Below are positions 1 to 5,848 of a DNA stretch of 5,848 nt, in pieces; position 1 is the first letter of the stretch, and each line of letters opens with the position of its first letter. The position numbers were made by a program, and so were the translations under genes. The stretch spans positions 1-5,848 of the forward strand of contig JAFPYE010000066.1 in NCBI GenBank assembly GCA_017412325.1. The letters run 5' to 3'. The DNA is from Kiritimatiellia bacterium (GTDB lineage: Bacteria; Verrucomicrobiota; Kiritimatiellia; RFP12; UBA1067). The notes under the pieces are model-generated. The model was not told the DNA's origin, did not search any database, and saw only the letters and a list, made by a program, of their open reading frames with translations.

Positions 1-1135
1 CCAACGCCGCCGCCAGCGACGCGCACGGCGTGGCCGCGAAGCCCGCCGCGCGCATCTTCGCCGCCAGCAGATCGGGCGCGAGCGCGCGCGGATTCGACGT
101 CGGCACGGCCAGCGCCTCCGACACGAACGGCGCGAGGATGCGCAGCGTCTCGTCGATGTCCTTGTCGCCGCAGAAGCCCGCAATCAGCCGGAACTTCGCC
201 GCCGCGCCGTAGTCTTCTTCAATCGCCGCCGCGAGCGCGCGCGCCGCCGGCGGATTGTGCGCGCCGTCGATCAGGTAGCGTCCGACGCGCTGGAACCGCC
301 CCGGCCACACAACGTGCGCAAAGCCCGCCCGGGCTTTCTCGAGGTCCTGCGCCCCCAGCAGGATCTTCAGCGCGGCGAGCGCCGTCACCGCGTTTTCGCG
401 GTTGAACGCGCCGGCGAGCGAAAGGTCGCGCGGCACTTCCGCCGCGTCCGCCCAATCGGGCGCGTAATGGAACGGCGCACCGACTTCCCGCGCGCGCGCT
501 TCGACGACGCGGCGCACCGCATCCACGTTGCGTCCCAGGACGATCGGCACGCCCGGCTTAATGATGCCCGCCTTCTCCGCCGCAATCTTTTCGAGCGTGT
601 CGCCCAGCCAGTCGCAATGGTCGAGCCCGATGCGCGTGATGACGGTCAGGCGCGGATTCACGATATTGGTCGCGTCCAGCCGCCCGCCCAAGCCCGTCTC
701 GAACACGTTGAAGTCGGCGTCGGCGTCGGCAAAAGCCAGGAACGCCACCGCCGTCAGCGCCTCGAAAAACGTGACTTCCCGTGGGGACAGGCCCCGATTG
801 TCGGGGGTCTGTCCCCAGCGGGAGAGCGCATTTTGGACGATTTTCGAATATTTCTCCAACTTATCGTCCGAGGCGGGACGGCCGTCCAAGAAGAAGCGCT
901 CGTTCAGCTGCACGAGGTGTGGCGAGGTGTAGCGCGCGACGCGGTGGCCCGCCGCCCGGAGGCACGCGTCGAGGATGGCGGCAGTCGCGCCCTTCCCGTT
1001 GGTGCCCGCGATGTGGAGGACGCCGCGCAGTTTTGCGTGCGGATCGCCGAGCGCGGCGGAAAGGCCGCGGATGGCGTCGAGCCCCGGTTTCATGCCGAAG
1101 CGTCGCCGCGCGGCCAGCTCGTCGAGGAAGTTCAT
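1..1135 (-). CDS. folC: Dihydrofolate/folylpolyglutamate synthase, 3' end missing
   Basis: FolC adds glutamate to dihydropteroate and/or to folates, using ATP in the cytoplasm. The frame runs without a stop from the ATG at 1133-1135 to the left edge, giving 378 residues; family proteins are usually around 400-430, so a short C-terminal piece is missing. Motifs appear in the right order: FGMKPG at 13-18, P-loop GTNGKGA at 44-50, TSPHL at 70-74, FETGLGGRLDATN at 145-157, LDHCDWLG at 171-178, EKAGI at 187-191 (K188 is at the usual carbamylated-lysine position), FNREN at 244-248, WPGR at 277-280 and DGAHNP at 290-295. The ATG overlaps the prenyltransferase stop as ATGA with no clear Shine-Dalgarno, so translation is probably coupled. 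Two oddities: the P-loop has Ala50 where Ser/Thr is usual, and residues 107-118 (WGQTPDNRGLSP) are encoded by a REP-like palindrome between the TSPHL and TFFEALT regions. Dual versus single activity cannot be told from the sequence. Confidence 0.95.
   Translation of the reverse strand, partial: MNFLDELAARRRFGMKPGLDAIRGLSAALGDPHAKLRGVLHIAGTNGKGATAAILDACLRAAGHRVARYTSPHLVQLNERFFLDGRPASDDKLEKYSKIVQNALSRWGQTPDNRGLSPREVTFFEALTAVAFLAFADADADFNVFETGLGGRLDATNIVNPRLTVITRIGLDHCDWLGDTLEKIAAEKAGIIKPGVPIVLGRNVDAVRRVVEARAREVGAPFHYAPDWADAAEVPRDLSLAGAFNRENAVTALAALKILLGAQDLEKARAGFAHVVWPGRFQRVGRYLIDGAHNPPAARALAAAIEEDYGAAAKFRLIAGFCGDKDIDETLRILAPFVSEALAVPTSNPRALAPDLLAAKMRAAGFAATPCASLAAAL
777..823. repeat. REP-like imperfect palindrome inside folC
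   Basis: The arms TGGGGACAG (782-790) and CTGTCCCCA (809-817) are exactly complementary. An inner stem pairs CCCCGA (792-797) with TCGGGG (801-806) around a 3-base loop, and an outer stem pairs TCCCG (777-781) with CGGGA (819-823). Together this makes about 20 paired bases, broken only by one- or two-base bulges. The core 782-817 is exactly 12 codons in the folC frame and contains no stop. From memory, the TGGGGACAG/CTGTCCCC core resembles palindromes that are dispersed in some bacterial genomes with REP-associated tyrosine transposases. Only one copy is present in the window, so dispersal is not shown here. Confidence 0.7.
1132..1135 (-). other. ATGA stop/start overlap (prenyltransferase to folC)
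   Basis: The TGA stop of the prenyltransferase at 1132-1134 shares bases with the folC ATG at 1133-1135. No purine-rich ribosome binding site stands at the usual distance upstream of folC, so initiation probably depends on coupling with the upstream gene. Confidence 0.8.
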
Positions 1136-2037
1136 CGTCCGAGGAGCACGACGGCAATGGCGCTCGCCGCGTAGCCGACGAGAATCAGCCACAGGACCTT
1201 GTCGGTGAGGAGCACCTTTTCGGGCCGGCCGACGTCGCCCTTGTGGTAGGCGAGCGCGAGATAGCGCGCGATGCCGAGCGCGACGAAGACGGTCGTGACC
1301 CACAGGCACGGGAAGCGCTCGCCCATCTTGGACGTCAGCGTGTAGGCGAGGTATTCCGCCACTGACGCGAAAGCGGCCAGCGCGATGAGCCACGCGAGGA
1401 GGTGCGGATGGTAGCGGCGCAGCACCGCGCGCGACTCGATGGCGAGGCCGCGCTCGTGGCGGCGCTTGCAGAACGCGAGGAACATCGACAGCGTGAAGGT
1501 GCACACGAGCAGCCACGGCGAAATGTACGCGTCGATGATGGCCGCGCCCGCGACGGCGCGCAGCACGAAGCCCGCCGCGAGCGTCGCCACGTCCACGTAG
1601 GGCACGCGCTTCAGGAAGCCGGTGTAGAGGCACTGCATCACCGTGTAGGCGAGGACAGAGCCGAAGGCAATGGTGCGCGACGGGAGGAACATGATGACGA
1701 GCGCGGGGTAGGCGAAGCCAACCGCGAAGAGGACGAGCGCGACGCGGACGGCGACGATGCGGTCGATCAGCCCCGCCGCGATCGGGCGGTGGCGCTTCAT
1801 CGGATGGCGGCGGTCGGCCGCGTAGTCGGCGACGTCGTTCAGGAGGTAGAAAGCCGAGGAGATGAACGAAAACGCGCCCGCCATCGCGAACGCCATCAGG
1901 AACGACGTCCAGCCGCGCGCGAGCGTCTTCTGGCTCGCGTCCGCCACCGAGAAGAACCACGCCATCATCACGACGCCGTTCTTCGTCCACTGGTTGGCGC
2001 GGATCGCCCACGCCCAGAGCCTCAGCGCACGCCTCAC
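1132..2037 (-). CDS. UbiA-superfamily prenyltransferase, decaprenyl-phosphate phosphoribosyltransferase-like
   Basis: The 301-residue integral membrane protein carries both UbiA-type Asp-rich regions. The first is NDVADYAADRRHPMKRHRP at residues 67-85, fitting the NDxxDxxxDxxHPxKxxRP form of the DPPR synthase branch. The second is YTGFLKRVPYVD at 138-149, followed by LAAGFVLRAVAGA at 153-165. The N-terminal IRANQWTKN (12-20) matches the conserved RPxQWxKN region of the same branch. Family members transfer phosphoribose from PRPP to a polyprenyl phosphate in the cytoplasmic membrane, giving a lipid-linked pentose precursor. Several further hydrophobic segments fit the expected nine-helix fold, and the length is normal. 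I chose the GTG at 2035-2037 because it overlaps the upstream stop as GTGA, follows a GGAGG 11 bases upstream, and gives the usual family N-terminus. The frame extends to 2229, but that extension lies over the upstream gene and is not family-like. UbiA membership is secure; the exact acceptor lipid and sugar substrate are inferred. Confidence 0.9.
   Translation of the reverse strand: MRRALRLWAWAIRANQWTKNGVVMMAWFFSVADASQKTLARGWTSFLMAFAMAGAFSFISSAFYLLNDVADYAADRRHPMKRHRPIAAGLIDRIVAVRVALVLFAVGFAYPALVIMFLPSRTIAFGSVLAYTVMQCLYTGFLKRVPYVDVATLAAGFVLRAVAGAAIIDAYISPWLLVCTFTLSMFLAFCKRRHERGLAIESRAVLRRYHPHLLAWLIALAAFASVAEYLAYTLTSKMGERFPCLWVTTVFVALGIARYLALAYHKGDVGRPEKVLLTDKVLWLILVGYAASAIAVVLLGR
2034..2037 (-). 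other. GTGA stop/start overlap (W-P repeat gene to prenyltransferase)
   Basis: The TGA stop at 2034-2036 shares bases with the GTG start at 2035-2037. A four-base overlap of this kind usually means that a terminating ribosome reinitiates on the next gene, so the two proteins are probably made in a coupled way. Confidence 0.75.
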
Positions 2038-3155
2038 GGCTTGAGCGTCCTCCAGCGGATCAGCCCCCACAGGAGCGAATGGTCGGTGTAGAGCGGCGTG
2101 GATTCGTTCTCGTAGAACGTCCAGAACTTCGCCCAGTTGCGGTCGATTTGCGGCATCCAGCGGACCGGCAGCGGCGCGAGGAAGCGCCCGCGCGTCACCT
2201 GTCCCGCCTTGTCCGTCTCCGATTCCCACAGCGGCCAGAGGCGGAAGTGGCGGCGGCCCGACGCCCAGAACGGGAAGACGCGCGTCTCGTCCTCATAGAG
2301 CTCGACGAGCTTCCAGCCGAAGCGCGTGACGGACCCGGCCTCGTCGCCCTTGTCGTAGGTGCGCCAGTCGACGCGCTCGTAGAGCGGCCAGACGGAGATT
2401 CGGCTCCGGCGGGCGTTGGACTCCCATTCGAAGAAAGGCCACGGGCAGCGCAGGCGCATCTCGGGCGCGGAGTTTCCCTTCTCGGCCCACGACTTGGAAT
2501 ACGTCGTGGTCCACGAGAAGAACGGCGGCAGGTAGAGGTCCTGCTCCTCGCGCGCGCGGCGAATCCGCCCGTAGAGCGGCCAGACCATCCACGAATACCC
2601 TTCGCCCGCCGTGTCGCGGTCGGCGCGGTAGTCCGCCCACGTGACGAGCGGCCAGAGCGCATACTGGTGGTCGCTCTCGCGCTGGTAGTTTATCCCGTAG
2701 AACGGCCAGAAGCTCCAGGCGCCGTCGTCGCGCCAGCTGACAAACGGAAACAGGACGGCGTTCGTCTCCATCCAGGTGCGTCCGCGCGGCATCTTGTACT
2801 GGTGCCAGAGCGGCCAGAGGGCGAACTTGAAGTCGTACATCATGCCGACGTGCGGATGGCCGCCCGCCAGCGGGAAGAGGCCCCCGTAGGCGCCACTCTC
2901 CTTGTCGCGCCCGTTGAACCACAGCGGCAGCACCGTGAACTGGTAGCCGTCCGCGCCGTCGTGGTAGTCCTGCCAATTGACGACGCGGCAGAAGCTCCAC
3001 CAGTCGCCGTGCCACGTGAAGACCGGCCAGGCCACGTCCACGTCGCCGCGCTCGGTCGACCACAGCGGGCGCACCGCCCAATAGTCGTCCGCCGGGCGCT
3101 GCTCGTAGAACGGCAGCACCTGGAACGCGGCGGCAAGAACGAGGGAACCCAGCAT
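2034..3155 (-). CDS. Tryptophan-rich W-P-[LF]-[WYF] repeat protein of unknown function
   Basis: I do not recognise a named family. The 373-residue product starts with a short hydrophobic stretch (MLGSLVLAAAFQVLPF) that could be a weak signal sequence, although it lacks N-terminal positive charges. The rest consists of some sixteen copies of a five-residue core, hydrophobic-W/F/L-P-[LF]-[WYF]. Examples are LWPLW at 113-117, FWPFY at 149-153, VWPLY at 191-195 and 255-259, VFPFW at 293-297 and LWPLW at 306-310. The core prolines are spaced about 13-38 residues apart, mostly 14-24, and are joined by polar, Arg/Asp/Glu-rich linkers. This alternation suggests short beta strands and turns, possibly an envelope-associated beta structure. 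The ATG at 3153-3155 lies 5 bases after the TPR gene stop. An in-frame GTG at 3162-3164 would add three residues and overlap that stop by 4 bases; neither has a strong Shine-Dalgarno sequence. The 3' end overlaps the prenyltransferase gene. That it is a gene is well supported; its function is unknown. Confidence 0.85.
   Translation of the reverse strand: MLGSLVLAAAFQVLPFYEQRPADDYWAVRPLWSTERGDVDVAWPVFTWHGDWWSFCRVVNWQDYHDGADGYQFTVLPLWFNGRDKESGAYGGLFPLAGGHPHVGMMYDFKFALWPLWHQYKMPRGRTWMETNAVLFPFVSWRDDGAWSFWPFYGINYQRESDHQYALWPLVTWADYRADRDTAGEGYSWMVWPLYGRIRRAREEQDLYLPPFFSWTTTYSKSWAEKGNSAPEMRLRCPWPFFEWESNARRSRISVWPLYERVDWRTYDKGDEAGSVTRFGWKLVELYEDETRVFPFWASGRRHFRLWPLWESETDKAGQVTRGRFLAPLPVRWMPQIDRNWAKFWTFYENESTPLYTDHSLLWGLIRWRTLKP
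2049..2053 (-). promoter_or_regulatory. Shine-Dalgarno sequence of the prenyltransferase gene
   Basis: GGAGG on the minus strand ends 11 bases before the GTG at 2035-2037 and lies within the 3' end of the upstream coding region. It is the best ribosome binding site at any of the three gene junctions, and it supports the GTG start over the longer open frame that reaches 2229. Confidence 0.6.
2112..3119 (-). repeat. Degenerate protein-level repeat array (W-P-[LF]-[WYF] cores)
   Basis: This is the part of the W-P repeat gene that encodes residues 13-348. Central prolines of the cores fall at residues 15, 30, 44, 77, 95, 115, 137, 151, 169, 193, 211, 240, 257, 295, 308 and 328, with a final variant FWTFY at 344-348. 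Spacing varies and the linkers differ, so this is an old, diverged repeat and not a recent DNA tandem duplication. Confidence 0.75.
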
Positions 3156-3164
3156 GGCCGTCAC
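3153..3164 (-). other. Junction with two possible starts for the W-P repeat gene
   Basis: The TPR gene ends with TGA at 3161-3163. An ATG at 3153-3155 follows after 5 bases. An in-frame GTG at 3162-3164 overlaps the stop as GTGA, the same arrangement as the next junction downstream. A weak AAGAG at 3171-3175 stands 6 bases before the GTG and 15 before the ATG. The GTG would therefore make all three junctions four-base overlaps, while the ATG is the stronger start codon. Confidence 0.55.
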
Positions 3165-5848
3165 TTGGCGCTCTTGCGCAGCTCCTCGAACTCGGACCGC
3201 TCGAACGCCGACAGCTCGTCGATGCGTTTCTGCACCATGCGCAGCGTCGTCTTGCCGTGGATCGCGTCGCCGCGCGCGAGCTGCACGCGCGCGAGCGTGA
3301 TGAGCATGCGCACGTCGGCGTCGCGCCCGTCCTTGTCCTTCGACAGCTCGCACGCCTTCCGGACGGCGGCCTCGGCCTCATCCAGGTTGCCCTTCGCATC
3401 GAGCAGGGTGGCGCCCAACGTCTCCCACGCCACATAGAGGCGCGGCTCGGCTTCGACTGCCCGGCGTGCGTAGCGTTCGGCCTCGACGTAGTTCTTGTTG
3501 CGGCGCAGCACCTCGGCGAGGTCGTTCAGCGCGAGCGCCACGGGCCGCGGCGCATCCGCCGCGCGGCGGAGGAACGACTCGGCCTGCGCGTAGTCGCCCT
3601 TCTGGAGCGCGAGCGAGCCCATCACGTAGTTGGCGAGCGGCGCCTTGCGGTTGCGGCGGAGCATGTCGCGCGCCTGGCGTTCGGCGTGCTCGGTGTCGTT
3701 GAGCGAGATGTCGAGCCCGAGGATCAGGTCGCCCGTCGCGGCGATGTCGGGACGGTCCTGCGCGGCCGCGACCAGCGCGTTGCGCGCCTCGCGGCGGTGC
3801 GCCTCGCCCTTGCGCATGAGCAGGAACGCCTTGGTCGTCTGCACGTAGTAGTCGCCGGGCGAGCGCGCCTGCTTTTCCATCGTCAGCAGGATCTGGTCTT
3901 CCAGCTCCTTGGCAAGCGCGGCCTTCGTCGGCTCGTCCTTGGCGGCGTCGATTTGCTGCATCGTGACGGCGGCCATGAGCGACCACGCCTGGAGGTTCGC
4001 ATGGTCGGCGTCCGTCACTTTCTTCAGGAGCGTCTTCGCCTCGACGAGCTCGTTGCGCATCAGGCGCAGGAGCGCGTTCTCGACGTTCGCGCGCGGATCG
4101 TCGCCCGCCGCCTCGGTCGCCTGGCGCAGGTACTCCATCGCCTTCTCGCTGTTGCCGTCCAGGAGTTCGAGCCGCATGAGGCCGATGAGCGCGTCGTGGT
4201 TCGTCGCGTCGTCCGCCAGCACCGATTCGTAGACCTCGCGCGACTTGCGCGCGTCGTGCTCGCTCGCGTAGAGGGCGGCCATCATGTTCATGACCGTGCG
4301 GCGGTTGTCGGTCGGGATGAAGTCGATGGCGCGGCGGATCTGGCCCAGCGCCTCGCCGGGGCGTCCCGAGCGCGCCCAGCTGAAGCCGAGGCGGATGAAG
4401 ATCTCGGGGCTGCGGATGTAGCCGTAGTAGTTGCCGAGCGCCCACAGGCGGTAGCGGCGGCTCTGGTCGTCCACGATCGCCTTGAGCGCCTTCTCCAGCT
4501 CGTTCTTCTTGGCGGCGGCGCGCTTGACGCCGACGCGCGCCTGCTCGAACTCGTTGAAGAGCGCGCAGACGTTGTCCGTGTCGATCTCCTTGAGGACGAG
4601 CTCGTACAGGTCGAACGCGTCCTCGTCGCGGCCCGCGTCCTGCAGCCACACGCCGCGGTCGTTGGCGACCATGCCGAGGTGGCGGCGCAGGTTGAGCCGC
4701 ATCTTCTCGACCGGGTCCTTGTTCGTCCACAGGCGGTAGCTGCCCCAGCCGTCGGGCGCCGCGAGAATCTCCTTGAACGCCGCCCACGACGCGTTCCAGT
4801 CGGGCGTGCGCGACGCGTCGCCGCCGAAGAAGAGGAACTCGGGCACGGGCGTCACCTGCGCCGTGTACCAGAGGTCGGGCGCGCCGAAGATGGCGACTTC
4901 CTTCGCGGCAGAGGGGTCGGCGGCGAACCAGTCCTGCACGAACGGCAGCACGCCGAGCGACAGCGAGAGCGCCAGGTCCGCGTTGCGCGCGCCGCCGACC
5001 TGCTTTTCCTTCACGAGCGCGCCCAGCTCCGCGAGGTACGCGTCGTCGAGGTCGCGGTTGAGACAGATGAGGTTCAGCTCCCGTCCGAGGCGCGCGGCGG
5101 CGAGGCGCAGGTGGTCGTCAAGCGTGCCGTCGGTCACGAACCAGGTGCGGTCGCCCAGGTCGGCGAGCACCTTCTCCGCCGCCTTGTCCGCGAAGGCGCC
5201 TTCGTTCTTGTCGAAGGAGAAGAGGTCGAGGAGCACCGTGAAGACGATTGCGACCGCGAGGACGCCGCCGGCGACGCTGGCGAGCAGCCGGCCGATGCGC
5301 TTGGGGACGCGCCCCTTCTGGTCCGCCACCGACTCGTTGACGCGGACGGCGGACACGAACTGGAGATACCAGTAGACCGCGAGGTAGCCGGCGGTCGTCG
5401 CGGCAAAGGCGACGGCGGCGACGGGCAGGATGCCGCTCGGGCGCATCAGCGACGCGGGCGCGAGCGGCGTCGCGATCGCCAGCACCGAGACGAACGTCAT
5501 CGCGAGATGGAAGAGCCACTGCGTCCATCCGCTCTGCTCGACGAACGCGCGGCGGCGCGAAAAGAGCAAAACGGCAAACGGCAGCGTGGCGAAGAAGAGG
5601 ACGAACAGCCAGTCCTTCGGCGCCATGTAGAGCTTCGCCGCGTCCTTGAGCGACTTCATGAGCGCGCCGAAGTCGCCCGCCGCGTTGCCCGCGAAAATGA
5701 AGAACGCGGCCAGCGCGACGACGGCAAACAGCGCCGCAAAGGGATAGCCGCGCCCGCCGTGCCGCCGCGAGACCGTCCACGCCGCCGCGAGGAAGAGCGG
5801 CACGAGCAGCAGGAAGAGCGGCGTGTCCGCGAGCCCCAGGCCCGCCAG
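3161..5848 (-). CDS. Polytopic membrane protein with C-terminal TPR domain (possible DUF2723/GT-C-type glycosyltransferase), 5' part missing
   Basis: The frame is open to the right edge, so the true start lies outside; 895 residues are visible before the TGA at 3161-3163. The GTG at 5801-5803 is internal, because the frame continues upstream as a hydrophobic stretch (LAGLGLADTPLFLLL). Counting from that GTG, hydrophobic segments occur near residues 1-11, 20-39, 64-82, 96-114, 124-150 and 172-195. They are followed by an unassigned soluble region (about 200-370, with TDGTLDDHLRLAA at 224-236) and then TPR-like helical pairs near 378-407, 464-493, 502-532, 536-566, 723-753, 755-787 and 788-820. 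The protein ends in a charged helix. A multi-pass N-terminus followed by TPRs is known from DUF2723 (TMEM260-like) proteins and related GT-C glycosyltransferases, and the GLGLADTP stretch recalls DUF2723, but the catalytic N-terminal part is not in the window. The membrane-TPR architecture is clear; the glycosyltransferase role is inference. Confidence 0.8.
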   Translation of the reverse strand: MAGLGLADTPLFLLLVPLFLAAAWTVSRRHGGRGYPFAALFAVVALAAFFIFAGNAAGDFGALMKSLKDAAKLYMAPKDWLFVLFFATLPFAVLLFSRRRAFVEQSGWTQWLFHLAMTFVSVLAIATPLAPASLMRPSGILPVAAVAFAATTAGYLAVYWYLQFVSAVRVNESVADQKGRVPKRIGRLLASVAGGVLAVAIVFTVLLDLFSFDKNEGAFADKAAEKVLADLGDRTWFVTDGTLDDHLRLAAARLGRELNLICLNRDLDDAYLAELGALVKEKQVGGARNADLALSLSLGVLPFVQDWFAADPSAAKEVAIFGAPDLWYTAQVTPVPEFLFFGGDASRTPDWNASWAAFKEILAAPDGWGSYRLWTNKDPVEKMRLNLRRHLGMVANDRGVWLQDAGRDEDAFDLYELVLKEIDTDNVCALFNEFEQARVGVKRAAAKKNELEKALKAIVDDQSRRYRLWALGNYYGYIRSPEIFIRLGFSWARSGRPGEALGQIRRAIDFIPTDNRRTVMNMMAALYASEHDARKSREVYESVLADDATNHDALIGLMRLELLDGNSEKAMEYLRQATEAAGDDPRANVENALLRLMRNELVEAKTLLKKVTDADHANLQAWSLMAAVTMQQIDAAKDEPTKAALAKELEDQILLTMEKQARSPGDYYVQTTKAFLLMRKGEAHRREARNALVAAAQDRPDIAATGDLILGLDISLNDTEHAERQARDMLRRNRKAPLANYVMGSLALQKGDYAQAESFLRRAADAPRPVALALNDLAEVLRRNKNYVEAERYARRAVEAEPRLYVAWETLGATLLDAKGNLDEAEAAVRKACELSKDKDGRDADVRMLITLARVQLARGDAIHGKTTLRMVQKRIDELSAFERSEFEELRKSAK

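Noticed and set aside
713..730. Three tandem copies of GTCGGC
   Set aside because: It is only 18 bases, in frame, and encodes an Ala-Asp repeat in a position that varies in FolC. It is not evidence of a functional repeat.
765..823. Intrinsic terminator reading of the folC hairpin followed by TTTTT on the minus strand
   Set aside because: The T run (765-769) starts 7 bases after the stem, encodes the conserved TFFEALT motif, and the folC frame continues with conserved motifs for hundreds of bases beyond it.
257..1174. Plus-strand open frame (305 codons) opposite folC
   Set aside because: The opposite strand encodes FolC with all its motifs in order. The plus-strand product is low-complexity, Arg-rich and without family features.
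1402..2091. Plus-strand open frame opposite the prenyltransferase
   Set aside because: Its product is dominated by Arg, Glu, His and Ala, which is the mirror of a membrane-protein gene in high-GC DNA.
2038..2229. 64-residue N-terminal extension of the prenyltransferase
   Set aside because: It lies entirely within the W-P repeat gene, is not hydrophobic or family-like, and a GTG with a Shine-Dalgarno and a four-base overlap gives the usual family length.
3165..3353. N-terminal extension of the W-P repeat protein into the TPR gene
   Set aside because: It is an Arg/Ala/His-rich shadow of the TPR coding frame. The repeats and the hydrophobic start begin only after 3155.
2079..3437. Long plus-strand open frame (452 codons) opposite the W-P repeat gene
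   Set aside because: It is antisense to a gene with clear protein-level repeats. Its product is an Arg/Glu/Pro/Val-rich composition typical of high-GC shadow frames, and it has no recognisable motifs.

Overview
This high-GC window holds four genes, all on the minus strand, packed end to end with almost no intergenic DNA. Read in the direction of transcription (from position 5848 down to 1) they are: the C-terminal part of a large membrane protein with tetratricopeptide repeats; a protein built from recurring W-P-[LF]-[WYF] motifs; a UbiA-superfamily prenyltransferase most like decaprenyl-phosphate phosphoribosyltransferase; and folC (dihydrofolate/folylpolyglutamate synthase). The first gene is cut by the right edge of the window and folC by the left edge. 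No stretch over 300 bases lacks a gene, and I saw no tRNA, rRNA, CRISPR array or transposase gene.

The junctions look like one operon. The TPR gene stops 5 bases before the ATG of the W-P repeat gene (or overlaps an alternative GTG by 4 bases). The W-P repeat gene overlaps the prenyltransferase through GTGA, and the prenyltransferase overlaps folC through ATGA. All three visible stop codons are TGA. The promoter must lie beyond position 5848 and the end of the transcript beyond position 1.

Functionally, the first three genes point to the cell envelope: a polytopic membrane protein that may be a lipid-sugar-dependent (GT-C/DUF2723-like) glycosyltransferase with a large TPR domain, an enzyme that probably loads phosphoribose onto a polyprenyl phosphate carrier, and an unassigned tryptophan-rich repeat protein between them. 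A possible link is that the prenyltransferase makes a lipid-linked pentose donor used by the membrane protein, but this is inference. FolC is a housekeeping enzyme that seems only to share the transcript.

The most notable items are the W-P repeat protein, which matches no family I can name, and a REP-like hairpin (arms TGGGGACAG / CTGTCCCCA) that lies inside folC and is translated in frame as a short insert between conserved motifs. Gene content and style (high GC, a GT-C/TPR membrane protein, a REP-like palindrome) would fit a Verrucomicrobiota/Kiritimatiellota or related PVC-group bacterium. This is an impression from memory, and the sequence alone does not establish the taxon.
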